From contig OZ241345.1 of assembly GCA_965200175.1 (NCBI GenBank), forward strand, positions 3,100,001 to 3,164,000: a stretch of DNA of 64,000 nucleotides, written 5' to 3'. The translations under genes and the position numbers were made by a program. The DNA is from Azophilus sp026709365. GTDB lineage: Bacteria > Pseudomonadota > Gammaproteobacteria > Pseudomonadales > Azotimanducaceae. The notes beneath the pieces were generated by a model. The model saw nothing but the letters and a program-made list of their open reading frames with translations, was not told where the DNA came from and did not search any database. Shown in pieces: positions 44,223 through 54,203 of the stretch (position 1 is the stretch's first letter; the number at the start of each line of letters is the position of its first letter).

Positions 44223-45776
44223 CTAGACGATCCGCGAATCCGTCTTTCCCCAGTAGCGGTCCTTGAGCAGGCGCTTGTAGAGCTTGCCGGTGGGCAGGCG
44301 GGGCAGTTGCGCCGTGAAGTCGATGCTCCTTGGGCACTTGTAATGGGCGAGGTGCTCGCGGGCGTACGCCAGCAGATCGTCGGCCAGCGCGTCGTCGCCC
44401 TCAGTGCCGTCGGCAGGCTGGACGACGGCCTTCACCTCCTCGCCCATTTCCTCGTTGGGCACGCCCACCACCGCCACGTCGGCCACCTTGGGGTGCATGA
44501 TGAGCGCATCCTCGATCTCCTGGGGATAGATGTTGACGCCGCCGCTGATGATCATGAAGGTGGCGCGGTCGGTAAGGTAGAGGTAGCCCTCGTCATCGAC
44601 GTAGCCCACGTCGCCAAGAGCGGTCCAGTTGGCGTGCTTGGGGTGTTGCGCTTCCTTGGTCTTGGCCTTGTCCTTGAGGTACTCGAAGGGCATCTGGTCC
44701 ATCTCGAAATAGACGATGCCCGGTTCGCCGTTCGGCAGCTCCTCGCCATCCTCGCCGCAGATGTGGAGGGTGCCGAGCAGGGATTGGCCCACGGTGCCCG
44801 GATGGGCCAGCCATTGCTCGGGCGTGGCGTGGGTGAAGCCGTTGAGCTCGGTGCCTGCGTAGTATTCGTAGAGGACCGGCCCCCACCAATCGAACATCTG
44901 CTGCTTGACGGCCACCGGGCAGGGCGCAGCGGCGTGAATGGCCACCTTGTGCGATGACAGGTCGTAGGCGTGGCGCTGCGCCTCGGGCAGCTTGAGCAGG
45001 CGGGTGAACATGGTTGGCACCCACTGGCTGTGGGTGACGCGATGGGTTTCGATGGCGCGCAGGGCGCTCACCTCGTCGAAGCGCGGCATCATGACCACGG
45101 TGCCGCCCAGCCCCTGGGTGGCGATGCAGAAGCCGATCGGGGCGGAGTGGTACAGGGGTGCGGGGGACAGATAGACGGCGTTCTCATCAAATCCCCAAAG
45201 CGCGCTTTGCAGGGCGCCGACCGGGCCGGCATCCTCGTGGATCTTGTTCGGGGGCAGCGGCCGGAGAATGCCCTTGGGGCGGCCGGTTGTGCCGGAGCTG
45301 TAGAGCATGAAGGCGCCCGCCGGCTCATCGTCGAGATTTTCGGCGGGCTGGCCGGCGATGGCGTCCTCATAGGCCTCAAAGCCCTCCACGCTGCCGCCGG
45401 TCATCAGCCAAGTGTGGCAGTTGGGCGCATGGGGCGGCAAATCCCGGGCCACCTCGCCCAAGTGGCTCGAGGTGACCAACGCTTGGGACTCGCTGTTGTC
45501 GATGATGTAGCCCGCTTCCTCCGCGGTGAGGTAGCGGTTCACCGTGGTCAGGTAGAGGCCCGAGCGCAGCGCCGCCCAGACCACTTCAAAGAAGCGCAGG
45601 TTGTTCTCCATGAAGATGCACATGCGGTCGCCGTGGCGCAGCCCCCGCGCCCACAGCAGCTGCGCAAGCTGGTTGGAGCGATCGTTCAGTTCGCCGTAGG
45701 TGAGCGTTGCGCCGCTGGCGGCGTCAATGACCGCCGGTTTGTCGGGGCGTTCAACGCCCCATTTGCCTGGATACAT
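44223..45776 (-). CDS. AMP-dependent acyl-CoA synthetase/ligase
   Basis: 517 residues. Motifs: FMLYSSGTTGRPKGI, YEYYAGTELNGFT, ALGDVGYVDDEGYLYLTDRATFMIISGG read as separate A-motifs, NIYPQEIED and LPTGKLYKR with the catalytic Lys. It forms acyl-CoA from a fatty or aromatic acid. Probably co-transcribed with the upstream LLM oxidoreductase (25 bp gap), suggesting oxidation and CoA activation of one substrate. Confidence 0.93.
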   Translation of the reverse strand: MYPGKWGVERPDKPAVIDAASGATLTYGELNDRSNQLAQLLWARGLRHGDRMCIFMENNLRFFEVVWAALRSGLYLTTVNRYLTAEEAGYIIDNSESQALVTSSHLGEVARDLPPHAPNCHTWLMTGGSVEGFEAYEDAIAGQPAENLDDEPAGAFMLYSSGTTGRPKGILRPLPPNKIHEDAGPVGALQSALWGFDENAVYLSPAPLYHSAPIGFCIATQGLGGTVVMMPRFDEVSALRAIETHRVTHSQWVPTMFTRLLKLPEAQRHAYDLSSHKVAIHAAAPCPVAVKQQMFDWWGPVLYEYYAGTELNGFTHATPEQWLAHPGTVGQSLLGTLHICGEDGEELPNGEPGIVYFEMDQMPFEYLKDKAKTKEAQHPKHANWTALGDVGYVDDEGYLYLTDRATFMIISGGVNIYPQEIEDALIMHPKVADVAVVGVPNEEMGEEVKAVVQPADGTEGDDALADDLLAYAREHLAHYKCPRSIDFTAQLPRLPTGKLYKRLLKDRYWGKTDSRIV

Positions 45777-45800
45777 CGCGCAGTCCTCGCGTTCGTTGGG

Positions 45801-46856
45801 TTAGCCGGAGGGTTCCGTGTTGAGGCGGGCGCACTCCGCGGCAAAGGTGATGGCCGCTTCGTCGCCGCCGATGGTCAGTCCGGTGAGGCCCGCGTCCTCC
45901 CAAGCCCGAAAGCGCTGGCGGATGCGGGCCTTGGGGCCGACCAGCGCACCCTGATCGACGAACTCGTCCGGCACGGCCGCCGCTGCTTCGTCCTTGCGCT
46001 TGGCCAGGAAGAGCTCCTGAATCCTCTCGGCCGCCTCGCCAAAGCCGCGCCGCACCATCACTTCCTTGTGGAAGTTCTTGTGGCGGTGGCCCATGCCGCC
46101 GACGTACAGGGCGACGTTGGGCTTGAGCCGGTCCAGCGCAGCCTGCACTGCGGCGCTGGAATCCTCGGTGATCATGACCTGGGTGCCGGCTTGGGCTTCA
46201 AAGTCCGCCCGGCTCTTGCCCGCCTTGGCCAGCCCTTCGTCGATCCAGCCCTGGTAGAGGTGGGCGGACTCCGGCACGTAGCCCAAGGGCAGCCAGCCGT
46301 CGGCAATCTCGGCGGTCAGGCGCACGGTGGCGGCCATGCCGGTGCCGAGCCAAATGGGAATGTCCGGGTTCATGTGCAGGATCGACTTCAGCGGCTTGCC
46401 GACGCCTATGGCGCCCTCGCCTTCGTAGGGCAGGCTGATCTCCTTGCCGTCGTGGGTCACCGGCTCCTCCCGGGCCCAGATCTTCTTCATGATGGCGACG
46501 TAGTCCTTGAGCCGGTGGTAGGGTCGGCCCCAAGGCTGGCCGTACCAGCCTTCCACGATTTGCGGACCTGACACGCCGATGCCGCAGATCACCCGGTTGC
46601 CGCCCGCCAATTGATCCAAGGTGGCCATGGCCATGGCGGCGTTGGCCGGCGTGCGGCCGGCGAGCTGGATGACCGCCGTGCCCAGCCGGATGCGCTCGGT
46701 GCGCGCGGCGATGAAGGCCAGCGGCGTGATGGCGTCGGAGCCGTAGGCCTCGGCGGTCCAAACCGAGTCGTAGCCCAGCCGTTCGGCGAGCTGCACCTTC
46801 TTGATGGGCAGCGACAGGCCCGCCCCGGAATAGCCGAGCATTAGTCCGAGTTTCAT
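45801..46856 (-). CDS. LLM-class (F420-dependent-type) oxidoreductase
   Basis: 351 residues. The N terminus MKLGLMLGYSG, TAEAYGSDAITPLAFIAARTERIRLGT (read as adjacent motifs) and GRPYHRLKDYVAIMKKIW place it in the luciferase-like monooxygenase superfamily, in the group usually annotated as F420-dependent. Whether the organism makes F420 cannot be seen in this window; FMN use is possible. Upstream of an acyl-CoA ligase on the same strand. Confidence 0.85.
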   Translation of the reverse strand: MKLGLMLGYSGAGLSLPIKKVQLAERLGYDSVWTAEAYGSDAITPLAFIAARTERIRLGTAVIQLAGRTPANAAMAMATLDQLAGGNRVICGIGVSGPQIVEGWYGQPWGRPYHRLKDYVAIMKKIWAREEPVTHDGKEISLPYEGEGAIGVGKPLKSILHMNPDIPIWLGTGMAATVRLTAEIADGWLPLGYVPESAHLYQGWIDEGLAKAGKSRADFEAQAGTQVMITEDSSAAVQAALDRLKPNVALYVGGMGHRHKNFHKEVMVRRGFGEAAERIQELFLAKRKDEAAAAVPDEFVDQGALVGPKARIRQRFRAWEDAGLTGLTIGGDEAAITFAAECARLNTEPSG

Positions 46857-47231
46857 CGATCCCCCCTAATTCATTCAAATGAGTCCGAACGAGACGACTC
46901 CGGCACCGACAGATTCCCGTTCGCGCACCGCATGTGCGACCTATCTTCTCAGATGCCGCCTTGGTTTTGAATGCGCCTCTCGCCCAGAGGGCGAGAGGCG
47001 GTTGGAGTTTCGCTGGCGCGAAACTCCGCGCCGGTCGCTTCGGCCTGATTGTCGAGGGCGGGACGCCTTCGAAAAGAACCCAGGAACTCCGGCCAGCAAG
47101 GCTTGCTGAAGCTGGTTGAGGGGCATCAGTGAGAATTGCCGATCGCGGCTCCCGCTGCCTGCTCCGTCGGTAACGGCCAGCTGGGCATTTTGTCGGGCTG
47201 CGCCTCGCTGATCCAATCGCCAACGGTCGGC
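46857..47231. other. 375-bp intergenic region with palindromic repeat copy 5
   Basis: Between the LLM gene and the amidohydrolase. It contains the repeat at 46971-47045, followed by GTCGAGGGCGGGACG related to the second repeat type. No gene recognised. Confidence 0.55.
46971..47045 (-). repeat. Interspersed palindromic repeat, copy 5
   Basis: Hairpin CGCCTCTCGCCC..GGGCGAGAGGCG followed by GGAGTTTCGC-TGGC-GCGAAACTCC and CGCGCCGGTCGC. The hairpin arms are the same as in copy 2. Confidence 0.78.
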
Positions 47232-48413
47232 CTACGGCAGTTCCTTGGCCTGGACCCCCCGCGCCCAGACCGCGGCGGGTTCCGCCAGCACGCCGAGATC
47301 GTCCAGCGGATTGCCGTGCACCAGCACGATGTCGGCGGACAGTCCGGGCTTCAGTCGGCCGGTTGCCTGGCCCAAGCCCAGACCTTCGGCGGCGGCGCTG
47401 GTGGCGGCGCGCAAGGCCGCTTCCGGCGTCAGGCCGGCGATGGCGGCGAAGACTGGCAGGGCTTGGGGCAGGTGGTGGTGATAGACACCGGGAATGCCGG
47501 CGTCGGTGGAGGCGATGAACGGGATGTTGCGCGAGCGCATGTCCGCAAAGGCGGCTTGAATTCGCTTCAGCGTGGTCGAGTCCGGGTTGTCGAGGAAGCG
47601 CCGCCAGCCCCGGCTGACGGTCGGCGACACCCAAACGCCGCGCTCGGCCATCGCCGCCGCCACCTCGGGCCGGTAGTCGCTGGCCCAGCCCGCCTGGCCC
47701 ACCCAGGAGCAGTGCTCGATGGTGCGCACCCCGGCTTCGGCGGCGATGCGGATGCCCTCGGTGCCATGGCAATGGGCGGCGACCGGCAGCTCGTGGCTGG
47801 TGGCCAGATCGACGATTTGGCTCAGGGTTGGCAGGTCGAATTGCGGGTCGATCGGGCTGCTCCCGCGGGTCATCCGGCCACCGGTGGCCATCACCTTGAT
47901 GAGGTCCACCCCATGTTCCAATTGTCGCCGCAGCACCGCTTCGGCCTCGGCGATGCCCGCCGCCTCCCCACCCCAGAAGTGGCAGTGGCCGGCCACGCTG
48001 GTGATCGGCTGGCCAGCGCACAGCAGCCTCGGGCCCAGCAGGGCGCCCCGGTTGATGCGATCGCGGATTTCGATTTCCAGCCAAGCCCCGCCGCCCAGAT
48101 CCCGGCCCGTGGTGATGCCGGCCCGCGCCATGGCTTCGGCCCGTTCAGCCATCGCCGGCAAGCGTTCCGCCGTGGCCAGTTTGTCCGGCGGCTTGGCGTC
48201 GTCCGGGCTCAGCTCCAAATGCACGTGCGCATCGATCAGCCCCGGAATGGCGGTGAGGCCCGAGCAGTCGATGACGCGGTCGCCGCGGCTCGCAGGCGGG
48301 TCATCATGCGGCCCAACCGCTTGGATCCGATTTCCGGCGAACGTCAAGGCATCGGCGGGGACCAAGCCCTCGCCATCCCAGACCTTCAGATTGGTGAGTC
48401 GGGTCGCCGCCAT
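47232..48413 (-). CDS. Metal-dependent amidohydrolase
   Basis: 393 residues. IPGLIDAHVHLEL (metal-binding HxH), DLIKVMATGGRM, ELPVAAHCHG and IEHCSWVG, and IASTDAG near the C terminus fit the imidazolonepropionase/prolidase-like branch of the amidohydrolase superfamily. ATG 48413 overlaps the upstream TRAP permease stop (TGATG), so it is part of the dctQ-dctM-amidohydrolase operon and probably hydrolyses the substrate imported by that TRAP system. Cytoplasmic, no signal peptide. Confidence 0.9.
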   Translation of the reverse strand: MAATRLTNLKVWDGEGLVPADALTFAGNRIQAVGPHDDPPASRGDRVIDCSGLTAIPGLIDAHVHLELSPDDAKPPDKLATAERLPAMAERAEAMARAGITTGRDLGGGAWLEIEIRDRINRGALLGPRLLCAGQPITSVAGHCHFWGGEAAGIAEAEAVLRRQLEHGVDLIKVMATGGRMTRGSSPIDPQFDLPTLSQIVDLATSHELPVAAHCHGTEGIRIAAEAGVRTIEHCSWVGQAGWASDYRPEVAAAMAERGVWVSPTVSRGWRRFLDNPDSTTLKRIQAAFADMRSRNIPFIASTDAGIPGVYHHHLPQALPVFAAIAGLTPEAALRAATSAAAEGLGLGQATGRLKPGLSADIVLVHGNPLDDLGVLAEPAAVWARGVQAKELP

Positions 48414-49789
48414 CAGCGCAGCGCGCCCGGCAGCCAGGTGGCAAGGCCCGGAAAGGCGAACAGCAGCATCAGCAGCACCAGTTGCAGCGCAACGAAGGGA
48501 ACCACGCCACGATACATGGCCGCGGTCGGAATGTCCTTCGGCGTCACGCCGCGCAGGTAGAACAGCGCAAAGCCGAACGGCGGCGTCAGGAAGGAGGTCT
48601 GCAGGTTCACGGCGATCAGGACGCCAAGCCAGATGGGGTCGATGCCCAAGGCCAGCAAACTGGGACCCACCACCGGAATGACCACGAAGGTGATTTCGAT
48701 GAAGTCCAGCACGAAGCCGAGCAGGAAAATCACCAGCATCACCGCCGCCAAGGCGCTGAGCGCGCCGCCGGGGAACCCCTCGAACAGCCCCTGCACCAGG
48801 ACATCGCCGCCGAGGCCCCGGAACACCAGCGCGAAGACCGACGCGCCGATGAGGATGAAAAACACCATCGCCGTGGTTTTCAGGGTGGACTCGCAGACCG
48901 AGCGCAGCAGTTCGCGGTTCAAGGTGCGATTGCCCAGAGCCAGCAGCACCGCGCCCAAGGCGCCGACTCCGGCAGCTTCGGTCGGCGTTGCCAAGCCGGC
49001 CAGAATGCTGCCGAGCACAGCGAGGATCAGGCTCATCGGCGCCAGCAGCGCCCGGACCAGGTCGGTGGCGGTCGGCGCATCCGACTCGGCGCCGCCCTGC
49101 CTCCGTGCCGGGGCCCGTTGCGGCCGCAGGGTGGCGACGGCCAGCAGGTACAGCGCATAGAGCGCCACCAACACCGCCCCCGGCAGCAGCGAGCCGGCGA
49201 AAAGGTCGCCGATGGAGACCGTCTTCGGCGCAAAAACGCCCTGGGCCAGCTGCGCTTGGCTGTAGGCGTTGGAGAGCACGTCGCCGAGCAGCACCAGGGC
49301 GATGGAAGGGGGAATGATCTGCCCCAAGGTTCCGGTGGCGCTGATCGTGCCCGTGGCCAGCTGCGGGTCGTAGCCCTGCCGCAGCAGGTTGGGCAGCGCC
49401 ATCAAGCCCAGCGTCACCACGGTGGCACCGACTATGCCGGTGCTTGCGGCCATCAAGGCACCCATCAGGAGCACGCCCAGCCCCAGCCCGCCGGGCAGGC
49501 CGCCGAGCAGGCCGGAGAGCGCGCGCAGCAGCTGTTCGGCGATGCGCGTACGCTCCAGCATCGCCCCCATGAAGACGAACAGCGGCACGGCAATGAGCGT
49601 TTGATTGGCCATGATGCCGTACAGCCGGCCGGGCAGAAAGCCGAACACGTCCAAGTCGAAAATGCCAAGGCCGGCGCAGGCCAAGGCGAACGCGAACGAG
49701 CCGCCCGCCAAGGTCAGGGCCACCGGATAGCCGAGCAGCAGGAGGGCGAAGACCAGCGCGAACAGCAGGATAGGCGCTAGCGCCTCCAT
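48413..49789 (-). CDS. TRAP transporter large permease (DctM)
   Basis: 458 residues from ATG 49789, overlapping the DctQ stop by one base (TAATG). More than ten hydrophobic segments, with the DctM motifs VPLFVFMGAMLER, GIVGATVVTLGLMALP, GTLGQIIPPSIALVLLGD, PTEAAGVGALGAVLLA and LDFIEITFVVIPVVGP. It forms the sodium-driven membrane channel of a TRAP importer. No solute-binding DctP gene is adjacent to this pair. Confidence 0.94.
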   Translation of the reverse strand: MEALAPILLFALVFALLLLGYPVALTLAGGSFAFALACAGLGIFDLDVFGFLPGRLYGIMANQTLIAVPLFVFMGAMLERTRIAEQLLRALSGLLGGLPGGLGLGVLLMGALMAASTGIVGATVVTLGLMALPNLLRQGYDPQLATGTISATGTLGQIIPPSIALVLLGDVLSNAYSQAQLAQGVFAPKTVSIGDLFAGSLLPGAVLVALYALYLLAVATLRPQRAPARRQGGAESDAPTATDLVRALLAPMSLILAVLGSILAGLATPTEAAGVGALGAVLLALGNRTLNRELLRSVCESTLKTTAMVFFILIGASVFALVFRGLGGDVLVQGLFEGFPGGALSALAAVMLVIFLLGFVLDFIEITFVVIPVVGPSLLALGIDPIWLGVLIAVNLQTSFLTPPFGFALFYLRGVTPKDIPTAAMYRGVVPFVALQLVLLMLLFAFPGLATWLPGALR

Positions 49790-50286
49790 TACTGGGAGGA
49801 TCCTTCGGCCAGCCGCCGCCAGGCTTTGCCGATCTCGCTCAACCCCTGCAGCAGCAGCAGCGCCGCCATCAACGGGATGAGCGTCTTCAGCAGAAAGACC
49901 CCCGGCAAGCCGCCGACTTCGGATGAGCCTTCCAGGATGCGCCATGCGCTCAGGGCGTAGGGCACCGAGGTGGCCAGCAGCAGCCCGGCCACCGGCAGCA
50001 GCAGGAAGATGTGGCCAAAGAGATCGACCAGCGCGCGCCAGCGCGGGCTGCGGCTGCTGTGGAGGATGTCCACGCGGACGTGGCCGTTCTCCTTGAGGGT
50101 GTAGGCAATGCCCAGCATCAGCACCAAGCCGTGCCCGTAGCTCACCGCCTCCTGAATCAGGATGGTGTTCTGCGCCAGCGCGTAGCGCAGCAGGACGATG
50201 GCGGCGACGGCCAACGCCATCGCCAAGGTCAGCCAAGCGACCGCGCGGCCGAGCCAATGATTGATCCGGTCAATCAGGACGGTCAT
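49789..50286 (-). CDS. TRAP transporter small permease (DctQ)
   Basis: 165 residues with four hydrophobic segments and the DctQ pattern LAQNTILIQEAVSYGHGLVLM and KENGHVRVDIL. Translationally coupled to DctM. Upstream is the regulator-like gene 50338-51186, not a DctP gene. Confidence 0.9.
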   Translation of the reverse strand: MTVLIDRINHWLGRAVAWLTLAMALAVAAIVLLRYALAQNTILIQEAVSYGHGLVLMLGIAYTLKENGHVRVDILHSSRSPRWRALVDLFGHIFLLLPVAGLLLATSVPYALSAWRILEGSSEVGGLPGVFLLKTLIPLMAALLLLQGLSEIGKAWRRLAEGSSQ

Positions 50287-50337
50287 GCGGCGTTGCGCCG
50301 CTTCGGGACAGTGCCCTTGGCGGCTTACGGGTGCGAA

Positions 50338-51186
50338 TCAGCGGTCCCCTTCCGGTTGGCTAGGCCGGTCGGTTTGGCCCGTCAGGTTCATGTAGCGCTG
50401 CTGGTGACGGCGATAGGCCAACTCATCGCCCCGGCCGCGCGATATGCGCGCCAAGTTGAAGTGGGCGTCCGGCACGTCCGGCGCCTTGGCATAGAACCCG
50501 GCGGCCAGCTCACCCTCGTTGAGCTCATCGAAAATGGTGCCTAGGTTGTAGTTGGCCAACTGGTGGCCGGGGGCCGTCTCCACGGCCAGTTCGTAGTGGC
50601 GCTTGGCTTCCTTCAGGTTGCCCTTGAGCTGGTGCAGGCGGCCGAGGTTCACCCAGGCATCCGTGCAGTTGGGGTCGGACAGGACCGCCTTTTGGTAAGC
50701 CTCGCTGGCCTTGCCGACATTCCATTCCTCCAAGTCAACCCCGAGTTGGCACCACTCGCTCGCGCTCAGCTCATCAGCCTCGCCCGGGGCGATGTCGCGG
50801 CCTTCCCAGAGCACGGTCACGCCGTTGCTGCCCGCATGCTGGGCAAAGTCCAGGCAGCCTTGGCCGGTTTCGGCGTTCCAGAGCCGGTTCTCGGCGCGCA
50901 CCAACACGCCATTGCCCTGAGCCAGCAGACGAACGCCCGAAAGGGCTTCAGGCGACGCAAAGCTGGCCTTGAGCCGAGTCATCGCCCGGAACAGGCTGCG
51001 GGGGCTGATGTCGGCATCGATCATGCTTTTGGCGCTGCGCAGCAACACCAGATCCTTGAAGTCGAAGCGGTGCTCGCCATGGGGCCCTTTGGCGGGGGAC
51101 AGCAGCTTTCGGCGCACGAAGTGACGCACTTGGGCCGGCGTCATGCCCACGATGTCCGCCACGTTTCGGGTGCTGTAGCCGTTCAT
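50338..51186 (-). CDS. MerR-like HTH protein with C-terminal TPR repeats
   Basis: 282 residues. N-terminal MerR-type helix-turn-helix (STRNVADIVGMTPAQVRHFVR, about residues 4-25, with the wing in GPHGEHRFDFKDLVLLR). The middle is charged and unassigned. Residues about 150-265 are TPR repeats (AWVNLGRLHQLKGNLKEAKRHY, ANYNLGTIFDELNEG, AHFNLARI). This MerR-TPR fusion probably regulates transcription through a protein partner instead of a small ligand. It stands upstream of the TRAP operon on the same strand, 51 bp before DctQ, so it may be part of the same transcript. Confidence 0.8.
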   Translation of the reverse strand: MNGYSTRNVADIVGMTPAQVRHFVRRKLLSPAKGPHGEHRFDFKDLVLLRSAKSMIDADISPRSLFRAMTRLKASFASPEALSGVRLLAQGNGVLVRAENRLWNAETGQGCLDFAQHAGSNGVTVLWEGRDIAPGEADELSASEWCQLGVDLEEWNVGKASEAYQKAVLSDPNCTDAWVNLGRLHQLKGNLKEAKRHYELAVETAPGHQLANYNLGTIFDELNEGELAAGFYAKAPDVPDAHFNLARISRGRGDELAYRRHQQRYMNLTGQTDRPSQPEGDR

Positions 51187-51295
51187 TGACCAAACCGCTG
51201 CCTTGGGGGCGCTGCCCCCGGTTGAAGCCTAAATGTAGCCCAACGGCACCTGAACCGCTATGGCCAATCGCTTACGTTGACGCACGAATTCCCCC

Positions 51296-51760
51296 CTAAC
51301 GGGGCGATGGCCCGGATGGCTTTCCCCGGCGCAACGACTCGCGCAGCAAACTGAGCTGTTCGACGGTGATCTCCTGAAATCCCGGTATCGCGCAGGGTGG
51401 CCCCAAGCGGGCATCCCCGACCCCGTACTGAAAGGTGCCGCGGATGGCGTCATGGGCGCAGACCGACATGCCGTTAAGGGTTTCGTAGGCCACCGGGCCG
51501 TTGCGCCGCAGGCCCGGGCAGCGGTGCGGGAACTGCACCAGGTAGAGGGCCTTGCGATTCATGCGGAACACCACGTGGCGGTCGTCGAGGGCATCGACGT
51601 CGCGAATGCGGTGGGTGGACAGGCAGCGCTTCTCCTCGAAGTAGTCCGACGGGTCCGAAGGCTCGGACAGCAAGGCCTCCACCTCCGCCGGCAGCGCCGG
51701 CGGCTCTTCGGCAAAGGCCAAGCCCGCACAGAGACAGAGAACGGCCACGCCTGCGTTCAT
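51296..51760 (-). CDS. Exported DUF6491-like protein
   Basis: 154 residues from ATG 51760, which begins a signal peptide (MNAGVAVLCLCAGLAFA). The mature part has CLSTHRIRDVDALDDRHVVF, then RKALYLVQFPHRCPGL and SVCAHDAIRGTF, the layout of DUF6491 periplasmic proteins. Upstream in-frame ATGs exist (51838 and beyond) but would bury the signal peptide. Function unknown. Divergent from a MarR-type gene. Confidence 0.75.
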   Translation of the reverse strand: MNAGVAVLCLCAGLAFAEEPPALPAEVEALLSEPSDPSDYFEEKRCLSTHRIRDVDALDDRHVVFRMNRKALYLVQFPHRCPGLRRNGPVAYETLNGMSVCAHDAIRGTFQYGVGDARLGPPCAIPGFQEITVEQLSLLRESLRRGKPSGPSPR

Positions 51761-52005
51761 TAGACGCAGGGAGACGGCGCCGTGCGGCTCCCTTGCCGTC
51801 CGCGGCTTGGCGCTTCGGGGCCGGTTGAAGTCTCCCATGGCGATTAATTGCATTTCGGGGGTTTTGACAGGAATCTTGAATATGTAATACTTCGGTGCAT
51901 TGAACCTTAACCGAACCGCAGCGACGGGCAATAGGGTTGAGTTGGAAATTGATCGCTGGCGGTTGGCGTCAATCCCCTCGCCGTCGCCTTTGGTGGGAGC
52001 AGCTT

Positions 52006-52515
52006 GTGAAAATCGATAGAGTCATAGCCGAAGAAAGAGCAGAGGCCAATCCGGAAGGCCTACTTATACTGGGCCTTCTGCGGGCCTACCGCTGGATGGA
52101 TGAAAGTCTGCTCAACGGCATGCGGGAAGGCGGCTACGAACCCCGCACCCGCACCCAGAGGATGATCCTCGTCAACCTGTCCAACGGCATAACGCGGGGC
52201 GCCTCCCTGGCCCGCGCCCTGGGCGTTTCCCGTCAAGCCATCCAATTGCAGATCAATGAGTTGCGCAAGGACGGCATCGTCACCCAGATGCCCGACCCGT
52301 TTGACCGGCGCGCCAACCGGATCGTCTTCACGGACCAGGGGCTGAGGATGATGCGCAGCGCCCAACAAGCCCTGCGCGGCACCGAAGAGATCCTGACCAT
52401 GCGACTGGGCGCCCGCGCCATCAGCAATCTTTGGCGGGTGCTCGACACGGACTGGGGAACCGTGATCGGCGGGCAGCCGGACTCGGCCCGTGCCCGCCCG
52501 CTGCCGCTGGATTAG
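52006..52515 (+). CDS. MarR-family transcriptional regulator
   Basis: About 169 residues from GTG 52006, behind GGGAG (a frame-consistent start at 51937 is also possible). Helical N terminus, then the winged helix: SNGITRGASLARALGVSRQAIQLQ as HTH and QMPDPFDRRANRIVFTDQG as wing. It could regulate the neighbouring pnt genes (convergent, ending 1 bp away) or the divergent exported protein. Confidence 0.85.
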   Translation: MKIDRVIAEERAEANPEGLLILGLLRAYRWMDESLLNGMREGGYEPRTRTQRMILVNLSNGITRGASLARALGVSRQAIQLQINELRKDGIVTQMPDPFDRRANRIVFTDQGLRMMRSAQQALRGTEEILTMRLGARAISNLWRVLDTDWGTVIGGQPDSARARPLPLD

Positions 52516-52516
52516 C

Positions 52517-53874
<1,358 letters not shown>

Positions 53875-53878
<4 letters not shown>

Positions 53879-54192
53879 GCTGATGCTCCCGGCTGGCCTG
53901 TCGATTGGGGCGGATCCTCCTTCTTGCGGAACATGCTGAGCATCCGGTTGGTGACCAGGTAGCCGCCGACCACGTTGATGGTGGCGAACGCCACGGCGGC
54001 GGCGCCGAGGATGGTGGCCATCGCCTCAATGCCGGCGCCCGCCGAGGTCAGCGCGCCGACCAAGGTGATCCCGGAGATGGCGTTGGCCCCCGACATCAGC
54101 GGCGTGTGCAGCGTGGCGGGCACCTTGGAGATCAGTTCGAAGCCCAGGAAGATGGACAGCATCAACACAAAGGCGAGAAACACCGCTTCCAT
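53875..54192 (-). CDS. pntAB: NAD(P) transhydrogenase subunit alpha 2
   Basis: 105 residues, three or four membrane helices (FLAFVLMLSIFLGFELIS, TPLMSGANAISGITLVGAL, ILGAAAVAFATINVVGGYLV). It is the separate membrane part of the alpha subunit, as in the three-subunit Rhodospirillum-type enzyme. Overlaps pntB by four bases. Confidence 0.95.
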
Positions 54193-54203
54193 AGTCGGGC
54201 TCC

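Noticed and set aside
46198..48084. A 628-codon minus-strand frame across the LLM-amidohydrolase gap
   Set aside because: It overlaps two well-supported genes in another frame and reads through the repeat; composition is typical of a shadow frame.
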